DNA of 64,000 nucleotides from Tunturiibacter gelidiferens (GCF_013410115.1 NZ_JACCCV010000002.1:1302001-1366000); one strand, 5' to 3'. Positions 25,976 to 35,471 are shown, counted from the stretch's first letter. Notes: generated by a model not told the origin, from the sequence alone. Numbers and translations are program-made.

Positions 25976-26913
25976 TGAAGAGACTTCGGAGTGGACGCTG
26001 CGATGGGTGTTTGGCTGGGTTGCGTCTGATTTGGTTTATAGACGCGAACGTAGTCGATGACCATCTGCTGGGGGAAGGTGGTGGTGTGGTCGGGATTGCC
26101 GGGCCAGTCGCCGCCGGTGGCCAGATTCAAGATGATGAAGAAAGGATGATCAAAGACCCAATGGGTGCCGGGCGGCAGGTCGGCGGGAGTGCGGTGGGTG
26201 ATGAGGTGATCGTCGACAAAGAATTTTATGTCGTTCGGAGTCCACTCAACGGAGTAGAGATGAAAGGCAGTGTTGACGGCCTCGCCTGCCGGGAGGGTGA
26301 ACTTTGCGGTGATGGGATGCGCGCCGCTGTATCCGGGGCCATGGAGGGTGCTGTGGACTTCGGTGGGGTTGCCGATGTTCTCCATGATGTCGATCTCGCC
26401 GGATTTGGGCCAGGGGTCGGAGTCGATGTTGCTGCCAAGGAGCCAGAAGGCGGGCCAGATGCCTTTGCCGGTGGGAAGCTTCATGCGGGCTTCGAAGCGT
26501 CCGTAGGGCTGGGAGAAGAGACCCTTGGTGAGGATGCGGGCGGAGGTGTAAGGCTGGGTAATGCCGTCGGGACCGGTGTGGGTTTCCTTGAGGGCGGTGA
26601 TGATGAGGTGGCCGTCCTGCAGGTGGGCGTTGACGGGACGGTTGGTGTAGGACTCTAGCTCGTGGTTGCCGTAGCCGCTGCCGCCGATGTCGAATTTCCA
26701 TTTGGCGGGATCGGGGGAGGAGCCGCTTGGGCCGTTGAACTCGTCGCTCCAAGTGAGGATCCAGTCCGATGGGTTTGGAGCTTCGGCTCTGAGAACGGTC
26801 GAGAGTCCAGCTGTGAGAGAGAGCGCGAGGCAGGCGCGTGAGAGTGTGCGCAAGTAGCCGAGGCGGCGGAGCGCGGGGATGGAGCGAGTACTTGGAGGTT
26901 CGGTGGTGGTCAT
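25972..26913 (-). CDS. Secreted glycoside hydrolase family 16 (beta-glucanase type)
   Basis: 313 residues from the ATG at 26913. A signal-like hydrophobic stretch (ACLALSLTAGLSTVLRA) comes first. The GH16 jelly-roll follows with the catalytic motif GEIDIMENIG (two Glu, one Asp), plus WSDEFNG and the carbohydrate-binding aromatics FWLLGSN. The family includes laminarinases, lichenases and agarases; the ExDxxE form with this context suggests a beta-1,3-glucanase. A secreted hydrolase here is odd, since phoH, ybeY and the CNNM gene are housekeeping neighbours. A hairpin at 26942-26967 argues against the longer start at 26943. Confidence 0.9.
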   Translation of the reverse strand: MTTTEPPSTRSIPALRRLGYLRTLSRACLALSLTAGLSTVLRAEAPNPSDWILTWSDEFNGPSGSSPDPAKWKFDIGGSGYGNHELESYTNRPVNAHLQDGHLIITALKETHTGPDGITQPYTSARILTKGLFSQPYGRFEARMKLPTGKGIWPAFWLLGSNIDSDPWPKSGEIDIMENIGNPTEVHSTLHGPGYSGAHPITAKFTLPAGEAVNTAFHLYSVEWTPNDIKFFVDDHLITHRTPADLPPGTHWVFDHPFFIILNLATGGDWPGNPDHTTTFPQQMVIDYVRVYKPNQTQPSQTPIAASTPKSLQ

Positions 26914-26941
26914 CGCTTGGAAGCAGGTGGTGCCAAATGTC

Positions 26942-26967
26942 ACAGGGGGCTCGATTGCGCCCCCTGT
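26942..26967 (-). terminator. Hairpin between phoH and the GH16 gene
   Basis: ACAGGGGGC pairs with GCGCCCCCTGT over a short loop, about 30 bases after the phoH stop codon. There is no strong T-run. It could attenuate read-through from phoH into the GH16-ybeY-CNNM genes. Confidence 0.45.
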
Positions 26968-26993
26968 CCTTGATTATCGCAGATTGGTTGAGT

Positions 26994-28031
26994 TCATTGA
27001 GGTTTTGGTATGGGTTTGGCGGCCTGGATGACGTTCGGATCGGGCAGGGCGGTTTCGCCGATGGGGAGCGGAAGCTGCTGCTGGGCCTTTCCGTAGCTGT
27101 CGTAGGCTCGCACGATGCGTTGGACGAGCTGGTGGCGGACGACGTCGACGTCTTCGAAGTGGCAGAAGCGAATGCCTTCGACGCCGTCGAGCACGTGGAG
27201 GGCTTCGAGGAGGCCGGACTTCTTTGGGTTGGGCAGGTCGGTCTGGGTGAGGTCGCCGGTGATGACGGCCTTGGAGTTGTTGCCGAGGCGGGTGACGAAC
27301 ATCTTCATCTGTTCCATGGTCGTGTTCTGGGCTTCGTCCATGATGATGAAGGCGTCGGAGAGGGTACGGCCACGCATGAATGCGAGAGGAGCGACCTCAA
27401 TGACGTTGGATTCGAGGAGCTTGTCGACCTTGACGGGGTCGAGGAGGTCGTAGAGGGCGTCGTAGAGGGGGCGGAGGTAGGGGTCGACTTTTTCCTGGAG
27501 CGAGCCGGGGAGGAAGCCGAGACGTTCGCCGGCTTCGACTGCGGGACGAACCAGGATGATGCGGCTGACTTTTTTGGCCATGAGCGCCGAGACTGCCATG
27601 GCTACGGCGAGGTAGGTCTTTCCGGTGCCGGCGGGGCCGAGGCCGAAGGTCATGTCGGATTGTTCTATGGCTTCGACATACTTGCGCTGGTTGGGCGAGC
27701 GGGGCTGAACCATGCGTTTGACGCCGGCCGAGCGCTGCTTACCTGCGTCGACAAGAGATTTGAGGGTGGTGGTGGAATCGGCGACGACGAGCTTAAGCAT
27801 TCCGTTGAGTTCGCCGTTGTGGAGGTTGACGCCTGATTTTCGTAGGGTATCGAAGTCGGTGAAGACTTGTTCGACGCGAGCAACGTTGGTGGCTTCGCCG
27901 GTAACGTGGATAGCGTCGGAGCGGAGATCGATCGTGACGTTGAGTTTGTCCTCGAGGATGCGGAGGTTTTCGTCGTGGGTCCCGTACAGGGGCTCAATGC
28001 CAGGTGTGATTTCCAGGGATTTTTTGATCAA
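26994..28031 (-). CDS. phoH: PhoH-like ATPase
   Basis: 345 residues. The N-terminal portion (about 1-110) resembles the small RNA-binding-like domain often found ahead of PhoH. The ATPase core has Walker A GPAGTGKTYLA and Walker B AFIIMDEAQNT, with a conserved ITGDLTQTDLP. PhoH proteins are linked to RNA metabolism and commonly sit next to ybeY, as here. The last 30 residues are Pro-rich. The start at 28031 is preceded by a long divergent region shared with rpsT. Confidence 0.93.
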   Translation of the reverse strand: MIKKSLEITPGIEPLYGTHDENLRILEDKLNVTIDLRSDAIHVTGEATNVARVEQVFTDFDTLRKSGVNLHNGELNGMLKLVVADSTTTLKSLVDAGKQRSAGVKRMVQPRSPNQRKYVEAIEQSDMTFGLGPAGTGKTYLAVAMAVSALMAKKVSRIILVRPAVEAGERLGFLPGSLQEKVDPYLRPLYDALYDLLDPVKVDKLLESNVIEVAPLAFMRGRTLSDAFIIMDEAQNTTMEQMKMFVTRLGNNSKAVITGDLTQTDLPNPKKSGLLEALHVLDGVEGIRFCHFEDVDVVRHQLVQRIVRAYDSYGKAQQQLPLPIGETALPDPNVIQAAKPIPKPQ

Positions 28032-28479
28032 GTAGTGTGCTGACCTCCGTCAGGGGGAGCTGGGTTGGGTGCTTGGCCGGTTGACTTGGGAGTTTTTGAG
28101 GGGAAGAGCGGACACTGGCTGGTGGCGCATTGGCTGCGCCCTTTGACTGCGACCGGGATGGCGGAAAGTGCCAATCTAGTGTCGAAGATGGGCAAAGAGT
28201 AGAACGTCGGGAAGATGGCGTCAAGGGGCAAATGATGAATAGATTTTGGTGCAGAACCGGGATGGGATCGCGGTACGGCATGTTTTCTACGAATTGGATG
28301 CTTTTCGGGGCTAATACGCCGTATTTTCGGGTAGAAGATGGGTTGACCAAAGGCCCAGGTTTCCGTAGACTTAGATATTGCAGGGAGTGCGGCAGGCCGT
28401 GACTGGATACAGAGTCGGCTGGCCTTGAGCCTGCATCCCATTTTCCCCTACAAATGTAAGGGTTGAGAGAAGAGAGTTT
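28032..28479. other. Divergent intergenic region phoH / rpsT
   Basis: 448 bases between two divergent genes with no credible ORF. It contains a good promoter candidate for rpsT (separate entry) and the presumed phoH promoter, which I could not place. The rpsT leader would be about 100 nt. Confidence 0.5.
28343..28371 (+). promoter_or_regulatory. Candidate sigma-70-type promoter of rpsT
   Basis: TTGACC, 17-base spacer, TAGACT. This places transcription start near 28378, about 100 bases ahead of the S20 start codon. Predicted from consensus only. Confidence 0.5.
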
Positions 28480-28758
28480 ATGGCAAATCATGTTTCGTCT
28501 TTGAAGCGCGCACGTCAGACCGTAGCCAAGACTGCGGTGAACCGCTCCAACAAAAGCAAGCTGCGCGGAACCCTGCGCCTTCTGCGCGAGTCGATCGCCA
28601 AGGGCGACCACGCTGCGGCGACCACCCAATACCGCGAAACCGCTTCGATTTTGGACAAGAGCGTTCAGAAGGGCGTTCTGCACAAGAACACGGCGAGCCG
28701 CTACAAGAGCCGCTTGAACGCGCGCGTGAAGGCTGTTGCGCCTAAGAAGGCTGCTTAA
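28480..28758 (+). CDS. rpsT: 30S ribosomal protein S20
   Basis: 92 residues, highly basic, beginning [15 protein letters not shown] and containing [10 protein letters not shown] and the C-terminal [16 protein letters not shown] characteristic of S20. It binds 16S rRNA in the small subunit. A purine-rich GAAGAGAG precedes the ATG. It is monocistronic, with a strong terminator just downstream. Confidence 0.97.
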   Translation: MANHVSSLKRARQTVAKTAVNRSNKSKLRGTLRLLRESIAKGDHAAATTQYRETASILDKSVQKGVLHKNTASRYKSRLNARVKAVAPKKAA

Positions 28759-28801
28759 TTTTCAGTCGTTGATTTGAAGGTTTCGAGCGTAGAGATTTAT
28801 G

Positions 28802-28840
28802 AAAAAGGCTGGCTTGCGGGAGACCGTAGCCAGCCTTTTT
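28802..28840 (+). terminator. Rho-independent terminator of rpsT
   Basis: AAAAAGGCTGGCT pairs perfectly with AGCCAGCCTTTTT, giving a GC-rich stem followed by T residues, about 45 bases after the stop codon. Confidence 0.9.
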
Positions 28841-28938
28841 CTGTTTGTCCCTGTTGTCGGCAGGCGACTCGAACGTCAACCGCAACGACGAAATACAGGG
28901 ATCTCTCCACTGCGTCACGCGATGAGACCGCGTGACTT

Positions 28939-29110
28939 CGGTCGAGATGACGATTCGTGGGTGCAGATGATTGGGTGCAGATGATTTAGATGACCGAGAG
29001 CGTACAGGGGCGCCTCGTGCATTGGTCGAGATGACGATTCGTGAGTGCGGATGATTTAGCGGGTGCAGATCGTTTCGTAGTGCCGATTGCTTCGTCGGTG
29101 CAGATTGTTT
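28939..29110 (+). repeat. Degenerate direct repeats in the rpsT downstream region
   Basis: A block of about 50 bases beginning GGTCGAGATGACGATTCGTG occurs at 28939 and again at 29027. Inside and after it a 14-base unit of the form GGGTGCAGATGATT recurs about six times with changes. The surrounding gap (28841-29124) holds no gene that I can support. Confidence 0.6.
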
Positions 29111-29124
29111 TTGGATGAGAGAGC

Positions 29125-30786
29125 TTATTGAGGGTTGTCCTTTGGGCGGTCGGAATTGGCTGGGCGATCTGATGGTTTGTCTGTGGGGAGGGTGTAGAGG
29201 GTGGGCGGTTTGCGGTGGACTTCGGGTGACGGGTCGCCAGAGGCTTGTGCGGCGTCGGTCGATGCTTCAGCAGCATCGCTGGATGCCGCAGCGGGGGCTT
29301 GGTTTGCGGGTGCAGGCGGCTGTGCGGAATCGGAGGTCGATGTAGCTGTGTTTGCTGGGGTTGGGGCGACGGCGTTGGCGGGCTGAGCTTCGGGTTGAAC
29401 GGTGGAATCGGCCTCTTCGGCTGACGGAGAGGGTTGGGTGACGAAGCGGACGGGGAGATCGTTTTCGGGCGGAGCGGAGGTCTGGGCGAGTTTGACCGCA
29501 TTCTCCTCTTTGGGGGTGAGGGGTGGGAGATGGTAGATCTCGATGGCGTTGGCGTGGATGAGGGCGAGGGAGAGGCCGTCGGGGGAGAGGGCGAAGTTTT
29601 GGCCTGCGCGCTCTACGGGGGTGCAGTCGGCGTGGAGGATTTGCTTGCCGCTGTCGGTCTGATAGACGACGACGGTTTGCGACGAGATCTCGTCGGCGCT
29701 AATGGGCTGATCGGAGATGGCGGAGGAGTGGAGGAGGACGCGGCTAAGGGCGAATCGGCCGCTGGACGGGGCGTAGACGAGGGACGGAGCGATGAAGTCG
29801 CCGAAGAGACCTTGTTCCCACATCTCCTGCCCCCTCATGTTGAAGCCGCCGACTGCACCGATGGCATTGCCGGCACGGCAGCCGAAGACGATGAACTCAC
29901 TGTGACTGACGAAGAGTGGGAAGGGGCGGCAGGTGGAGTCGAAGGGAGAGAGCTCGTCGACCTTGCCGGCGTAGGAGTGGAAGTCAAAGGCGTAATGACG
30001 ATGGCCCTGGTCCACGGTGGCGAGATAGCCGGCGATGGTGACCGGGACTCCTCCCGTGCCCCTGGAGTGGGCGACACCGGCGAAGTTGGATTTGACTGCA
30101 GCACCAGATTCCGGTGGCAGGTGGAGGCGATAGAAATTGATTTGAACGACGGGGGGTTCAGGAGCCGGCTCGACCGGGGTTGGGCCGAAGAGTGGAGTCT
30201 TCGGTTTGGGAGGGGCCGGAGTGCGCTTGACGGTCTCGACGGTGAGGAGGTCGGCATCGGGAGAGAGGATGACGGCGGCTATGCGGCGGTTGTCTGTGGA
30301 GAGAAAAGGGTGCTCGGCAAAGGGCTGGCTGGTGGAGAGATTGGCGAGAGGAGCGAAGGTAGTGAGGGTGTCGCGGATACGGAGGAGGAAGTGACCGTGG
30401 CCCAGACTCCAAAGATATTGGCCATGGTCGTGGGTGCGCCACGTGGTGCGGGCCAAAATGTGGCCAGAGGGAAGTTCGAGGAGGACGGCGTCGATGGTGC
30501 GGTCCATATCGTCCTCGGGCTCGTCGGGAAGGCGCTTGAGGAGGTGACGGGCGCTGAAGGTGAGCAAGAGGTGTTGATTGTCGACATAGTGGATCGTCAA
30601 CATGGAGCTGCCTGCGAGAAGGAACTGCTCGGAGAGCGGTTGGAAGCCGAACGGTTCCAGTGGCAGGCGCAGCGGAGGCTCGGGACCTCGGGCTGCGAAA
30701 AGGGGGGAAGAGAGGGAAAAAAGAACAACACCAATAAGCGGGAGGCGGCGGCGGAACGTCGAAATGAGAGATCTGGGAACCGTCAT
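29125..30786 (-). CDS. Exported protein of unknown function with WD40-like segments
   Basis: 553 residues from the ATG at 30786 (TTCRRRL-type basic start, then LIGVVLFSLSSPLFA, a signal peptide). The middle has repeated beta-propeller-like strands with the phrases VILSPDADLLTV and FALSPDGLSLALIH. From about residue 430 the tail is Ala/Pro/Ser-rich and disordered (SSDAAEASTDAAQAS). The frame continues upstream to 30960, but that part overlaps the divergent peptidase gene and has no signal sequence. Not recognised as a known family. Confidence 0.6.
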   Translation of the reverse strand: MTVPRSLISTFRRRLPLIGVVLFSLSSPLFAARGPEPPLRLPLEPFGFQPLSEQFLLAGSSMLTIHYVDNQHLLLTFSARHLLKRLPDEPEDDMDRTIDAVLLELPSGHILARTTWRTHDHGQYLWSLGHGHFLLRIRDTLTTFAPLANLSTSQPFAEHPFLSTDNRRIAAVILSPDADLLTVETVKRTPAPPKPKTPLFGPTPVEPAPEPPVVQINFYRLHLPPESGAAVKSNFAGVAHSRGTGGVPVTIAGYLATVDQGHRHYAFDFHSYAGKVDELSPFDSTCRPFPLFVSHSEFIVFGCRAGNAIGAVGGFNMRGQEMWEQGLFGDFIAPSLVYAPSSGRFALSRVLLHSSAISDQPISADEISSQTVVVYQTDSGKQILHADCTPVERAGQNFALSPDGLSLALIHANAIEIYHLPPLTPKEENAVKLAQTSAPPENDLPVRFVTQPSPSAEEADSTVQPEAQPANAVAPTPANTATSTSDSAQPPAPANQAPAAASSDAAEASTDAAQASGDPSPEVHRKPPTLYTLPTDKPSDRPANSDRPKDNPQ

Positions 30787-30947
30787 GGGAGTAGATGCGT
30801 ATCTCTGCTCACCGAGAACGCTGGCTGTAATGCTTTCACAGACGCGCGGGCGACGCCAAGGTATGCGGACGAACGGGTGAAAATAATGGCCGGCGTTGGG
30901 TTGGTGATACAAAGGCTGCAGAAGTTCTGCGCACAAAGGATGATGAA

Positions 30948-33065
30948 ATGTCGAACACATGGATGTTGGGAGTGCCTGGCACGATGAGACGCCGGGCTGG
31001 AGTTGGTTTAGTAATTGGCTTGGCTATGGCCGGCGCCTGGAGTGCCGGATTGGCACAGCAGACCAAGGTGGTGAGCGACAATAGCAAGCCAACCGAGACT
31101 TATCTGCCGATTCCGGGATTTGATACTACCTCTCTGGATACTTCGGTCGATCCCTGTAACGACTTTTACAAGTTTGCCTGCGGGAAGTTCGCGGCGAACC
31201 ATCCGATCCCCTCAGATCAACCGAACGTAGACCAGTTCTACGCGCTTTATAACGTGAACACTCAATCGTTGAATGGGATTTTGAACAAGGCTGCTGCTGG
31301 CGGCACGGGACGTTCGCCCGATGAGCAGAAGATTGGCGACTACTACAAGGCGTGCATGGATACGGACGCCATTGAAGCGAAAGGACTGGCTCCGGTTGAA
31401 CCGCTTTTGCACGAGATCGACGCGGTGAAGAGCAAGTCTGACCTGCCGCCACTGATGGGGAAGCTGCAGAGGATTGGCGTGAATGTGTTCTTCGGTTATG
31501 GGGAACAGCAGGATTATAAGGACGCGACCAAGCAGATTGCGATTGCACAGCAGGGTGGGCTTGGGTTACCGGAAAAAGACTATTACCTTCGAACCGGAGC
31601 GAAGGACGTCGAGTTGCGAGAGCAGTATGTTGCTCACGTAGCAAAGATGCTGGAACTCGCGGGGAGCTCTCCCGAGAAGGCAAAGAAGGATGCGCAATCG
31701 ATCATGACGTTCGAGACCGCGCTGGCCAAAGCGTCGATGAGCGTAACTGAGATGCGCGACCCGGAGAAGACCTACCACTTGCAGCCGATTGCGACGTTCG
31801 AGGCGAGTCTGCCGGGGTTCAAATTTGGAGAGTTCGAGGATGAAATGCACTCTCCGCATGTGACAGAGATTAACAATTCGACGCCCGATTTCTTTCCTGT
31901 TCTCGAGCAGGAGATCCAGGCGACCGACTTGGAGACGCTGAAGGCCTACATGCGATATCAGGTGTTGACGACATCGGCGGGCAGGCTGCCGAAGAGGTTC
32001 GATGCAGAGAACTTCGACTTCTACGGACGCATTCTGAATGGTCAGCCCGAGCAGGCAGCACGATGGAAGCGCTGCTCGAACTCCGTGAATGGCGCGCTGG
32101 GTGAGGCGTTGGGCAAGGTATATGTGGAGCAGTACTTTGCGGGAGACAGTAAGGCGAAGATGGTGGAGATGGTCGGCGACATTGAGGCAGCGATGGGACG
32201 GGATATCGACCAACTGGAGTGGATGTCTGCCGCGACCAAGGTCAAGGCAAAGGAGAAGCTGCACGAGGTGGCGAACAAGATCGGGTATCCGGATAAGTTC
32301 CGCGATTACTCGAAACTCGAGATCAAACCGGATGACGCACTGGGTAATGCTCGACGTGCGGATGCGTTTGAGAATGACCGCCAGTTGAACAAGATCGGCA
32401 AGCCGGTGGACCACAGCGAGTGGGGCATGACTCCTCCGGAGGTGAATGCCTACTACAACCAGAGCATGAACGACATCAACTTCCCTGCTGGCATTCTGCA
32501 GCCCTCGTTCTACGACCCGAAGCAGGATGATGCAGTGAACTATGGTCATATCGGCGCGGTGATTGGACATGAGCTGACCCACGGGTTCGACGATGAGGGC
32601 AAGAAGTTCGACGGTAAGGGCAACCTGAGCGACTGGTGGACACCGGAGGATACGAAGAACTTCGTAGCTCGGACGGACTGTCTTGCGGATGAGTATGGCA
32701 GCTTTGTCGCCGTTGACGATGTGAAGGTGAATGGCAAGCTGACGCTGGGCGAGAACACTGCGGACAATGGCGGTTTGCTGCTGGCTTATATGGCTTACCT
32801 CGATCGTGCGAAGAAGGAGGGCGTGGATCTGGCGACGAAGAAAGATGGATACACGGCGCCGCAGCGGTTCTACATCGGCTATGCGCAGAACTGGTGCGAG
32901 AACTCAAGGCCGGAGCAGGTGCGGACGCAGGTGTTGACGGATCCTCACTCGCCGGATCACTTCCGCGCGAATGGAGCGATTGTGAATCAGCCAGGATTTG
33001 CGGCGGCTTTCGGCTGCAAGAAGGGGTCGCCGATGGTGCCGGTAAAGAGCTGCCGCGTCTGGTAG
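30948..33065 (+). CDS. M13 family metallopeptidase (PepO / neprilysin-like)
   Basis: 705 residues. A signal peptide is present (GVGLVIGLAMAGAWSAGLAQ). The family hallmark VDPCNDFYKFACG lies near the N-terminus. The zinc motif VIGHELTHGFD (HExxH), the third ligand in ENTADNGG and the C-terminal CRVW that ends many M13 members are all present. It is an exported zinc endopeptidase acting on oligopeptides in the periplasm or on the surface. The start at 30948 has a purine-rich AAAGGATGATGA upstream. It is divergent from the unknown exported gene. Confidence 0.95.
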   Translation: MSNTWMLGVPGTMRRRAGVGLVIGLAMAGAWSAGLAQQTKVVSDNSKPTETYLPIPGFDTTSLDTSVDPCNDFYKFACGKFAANHPIPSDQPNVDQFYALYNVNTQSLNGILNKAAAGGTGRSPDEQKIGDYYKACMDTDAIEAKGLAPVEPLLHEIDAVKSKSDLPPLMGKLQRIGVNVFFGYGEQQDYKDATKQIAIAQQGGLGLPEKDYYLRTGAKDVELREQYVAHVAKMLELAGSSPEKAKKDAQSIMTFETALAKASMSVTEMRDPEKTYHLQPIATFEASLPGFKFGEFEDEMHSPHVTEINNSTPDFFPVLEQEIQATDLETLKAYMRYQVLTTSAGRLPKRFDAENFDFYGRILNGQPEQAARWKRCSNSVNGALGEALGKVYVEQYFAGDSKAKMVEMVGDIEAAMGRDIDQLEWMSAATKVKAKEKLHEVANKIGYPDKFRDYSKLEIKPDDALGNARRADAFENDRQLNKIGKPVDHSEWGMTPPEVNAYYNQSMNDINFPAGILQPSFYDPKQDDAVNYGHIGAVIGHELTHGFDDEGKKFDGKGNLSDWWTPEDTKNFVARTDCLADEYGSFVAVDDVKVNGKLTLGENTADNGGLLLAYMAYLDRAKKEGVDLATKKDGYTAPQRFYIGYAQNWCENSRPEQVRTQVLTDPHSPDHFRANGAIVNQPGFAAAFGCKKGSPMVPVKSCRVW

Positions 33066-33156
33066 CGAATTAGCTTAGTATTCGAATTCGGGACGCTGCG
33101 GGAGAGAGGCTTCGGCTTTCTCTCCCGTCCGCTTTTAAGTGTGCGAGAGTGGAAGT

Positions 33157-34077
33157 ATGGCGGTTTTGGAGAAGAGACGGGCACTGGGGTTTGCTGCTTG
33201 TGCGCTGGCCAGTTCGTTGTGGGGATGCGGGTTTTTCTTTGGAAAGATTGCGCTGGCGGAGATGGGCTTTGCGCATATGGTGCTGTACCGGTTCCTGTTT
33301 GCGATGGTGGTTTTGCTGCCGCTGCTGGTAACGCATCGTCCGGGATTGAATCGACGGGAGTGGGGGTTGTTGGTGGTTGCTTCGTTTATGGGGGTGCCGC
33401 TGCAGTTTCTGATTCAGTTTTACGGGCTATCGATTACGACAGTGAGTCATGCTGCGCTGATGGTGGGGACGATGCCGGTGATTCTTGCGGTGGGGGCGGC
33501 GGTGTTTGCGCATGAGCGGATGGATTGGGTGGGGTGGGTGGCTCTGGCGGGATCTACTTGCGGGGCGGGCCTGATTGCGCTGGGTGGCGGATTGCATGCC
33601 AAGGGTGGCGCTACACTGGCTGGGGATGCGCTGGTGGTGGTGTCGTTGCTGATTGCGCTGTTCTGGATTCTTTTCAATAAGGAGTTGATGGGGCGGCACT
33701 CGCATATTGTGGTGACGGCGTATGGGTTGCTGTTGGGGACCTTGATGCTGATGGTGTGGGTGCCGGTGCGGTATGGGATGCCGCCGGTGGCGGGGGTTTC
33801 GGTGAAGGCATGGCTGGCGCTGGCGGCCAGTGGGGTGCTTTGTACGGCCGCCACTACGCTGCTTTGGAACTGGGGGATGACTCAGGTTCCAGCTTCGCAG
33901 GCGGGTGTGCTGCTGAATATGGAGCCGCTGATCGGGAGTCTGCTGGGAGTGATTGTGCTGGGAGAGCGGCTGGGGCCGAGCGCGTGGGTTGGGGGTGGGT
34001 TGATTCTTGCTTCGGCGGTTACGTTGACGACGCGGTCGAAGACCAGGGTGCGCGAGGATATGGCTCTGGCTGGTTGA
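33157..34077 (+). CDS. EamA/DMT family transporter
   Basis: 306 residues with ten predicted membrane segments in two EamA repeats. The first begins FAACALASSLWGCGFFFGKIAL, noted here as a family-typical opening helix. The second repeat has LCTAATTLLWNWGM and PLIGSLLGVIVLGE, the usual end of EamA domains. The family exports metabolites such as amino acids or drugs; the substrate is unknown. I prefer the ATG at 33157 (preceded by GGAAG) to a GTG six codons upstream. Confidence 0.88.
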   Translation: MAVLEKRRALGFAACALASSLWGCGFFFGKIALAEMGFAHMVLYRFLFAMVVLLPLLVTHRPGLNRREWGLLVVASFMGVPLQFLIQFYGLSITTVSHAALMVGTMPVILAVGAAVFAHERMDWVGWVALAGSTCGAGLIALGGGLHAKGGATLAGDALVVVSLLIALFWILFNKELMGRHSHIVVTAYGLLLGTLMLMVWVPVRYGMPPVAGVSVKAWLALAASGVLCTAATTLLWNWGMTQVPASQAGVLLNMEPLIGSLLGVIVLGERLGPSAWVGGGLILASAVTLTTRSKTRVREDMALAG

Positions 34078-34085
34078 AGTTGTGG

Positions 34086-35471
34086 CTAGTGGATGGTTGT
34101 TAGTGGCTCCTGGGTCACGGTCGACGACTTCAATTTTTTGGTGGTGTGGCGCCAGATGAGGGTGAGGGTGGTGCCGGCTACGATAAGGCCGGCGCAGAGG
34201 CCTAGCCAGAGGCCGACGGCTCCGTAGTGGAGGCGGAAGCCGAAGAGGTAGCCGATGGGGAGGCCGATGACCCAGTAGCCGACGATCTGGACGACGAGGC
34301 CGGCGTGGGTGTTTCCTGCACCCCGAAGGGAGCCGGTGGCGGTGATCTGGAGGCCGTCGAAGAACTGGAAGATGGCGGCGACGAAGAGCAGAGGGATGGT
34401 TGCGGCGATGACGTCGCGGTCAGTGGTGAAGCTGGCGGCGATGGCGTGGGGGAAGAGCAGGAGGACAGCGGAGAAGCAGGCCATGACGCCTGCGCCGAGG
34501 AGGATTGCGGCCCATCCTGCTGAGGCGGCTTCGGCGGGGGATTTGCGGCCGATGGCCTGGCCGACGCGCACCGCGGCTGCGGCGGAGATGGCGAAGGGGA
34601 CCATGAAGGTGAAGCTGGCACAGTTGAGTGCGATCTCGTGGCCGGCCAGGGGGAGGCGTCCCATGACTCCGATGAGGAAGGTGACCATGCCGAAGATGGA
34701 GATTTCGACGAAGATCTGACCGCCGGCGGGTGCTCCCAGGAGGGCGAGGCGGCGGAGGCGGCGCGGCTCGAAGTGGCGGGCCATGCTGCGGAGGCCGTAG
34801 TGGTGGCGGCGCTCGATGCGCCATAGGGCGATGACCATGAAGAGGGCGAGGTAGCAGCGGGAGAAAGAGGTGGCGAGGCCTGCGCCCGTGACGCCGAGGG
34901 CGGGGATATGGAAGGGGCCGAAGGCATGGCCGTAGATGAGTAGCCAGTTGCCGCAGACGTTGATGAGGTTTGCTGTGACCAGGGCGACGGCGATGGGGCG
35001 TACGTGGTTGAAGGCCTGAAGGTAGCGGCGGAGGGTGAAGTAGAGGAAGAGTGCCGGGGTGCCGTAGTTGAGAGCGCCGAGGAAGGCGACCGAGCCGGTG
35101 AGGACGGCGTGGTCGATGGGGAGGCGGAGCATGAGCGCCGGGGCGCAGAGGATTATGAGGATGAGCGTGAGGGCCAGGCCAGCGGCGAGGATGAGGCCGT
35201 GGAGGAGCCAGCGGTTGGCTTCTTCAAAGCGACCTGCACCGTGGGACTGGGAGAGGTAGGTGTCGAGGCCGAGGAGAATTCCGGCAATGCCGAATGCGAT
35301 GGTGTTGTAGAGGACCTGGCCGAGGGCGGCGGCGGAGATGGCGAGCGCGGGGTTGGCCATGTGTCCGACCATGATGGTGTCGACGATGCCCATGGACATC
35401 CAGCCGAGTTCGGCGAGGATGAGCGGGAGGGCGAGCGTGAGCACGGGCGGGATTTGCTGGCGAATGGACAT
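34086..35471 (-). CDS. MATE family multidrug efflux transporter
   Basis: 461 residues with twelve hydrophobic segments. MATE features include LGWMSMGIVDTIMVGH in helix 1, an internal FISTF-less second half opening PAGGQIFVEISIFGM, and AAAVRVGQAIG. These proteins exchange cations for drugs or metabolites. It is convergent with the EamA gene (8-base gap). Just upstream lies a C-rich low-complexity stretch and then the IS1595-type element. Confidence 0.9.
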   Translation of the reverse strand: MSIRQQIPPVLTLALPLILAELGWMSMGIVDTIMVGHMANPALAISAAALGQVLYNTIAFGIAGILLGLDTYLSQSHGAGRFEEANRWLLHGLILAAGLALTLILIILCAPALMLRLPIDHAVLTGSVAFLGALNYGTPALFLYFTLRRYLQAFNHVRPIAVALVTANLINVCGNWLLIYGHAFGPFHIPALGVTGAGLATSFSRCYLALFMVIALWRIERRHHYGLRSMARHFEPRRLRRLALLGAPAGGQIFVEISIFGMVTFLIGVMGRLPLAGHEIALNCASFTFMVPFAISAAAAVRVGQAIGRKSPAEAASAGWAAILLGAGVMACFSAVLLLFPHAIAASFTTDRDVIAATIPLLFVAAIFQFFDGLQITATGSLRGAGNTHAGLVVQIVGYWVIGLPIGYLFGFRLHYGAVGLWLGLCAGLIVAGTTLTLIWRHTTKKLKSSTVTQEPLTTIH

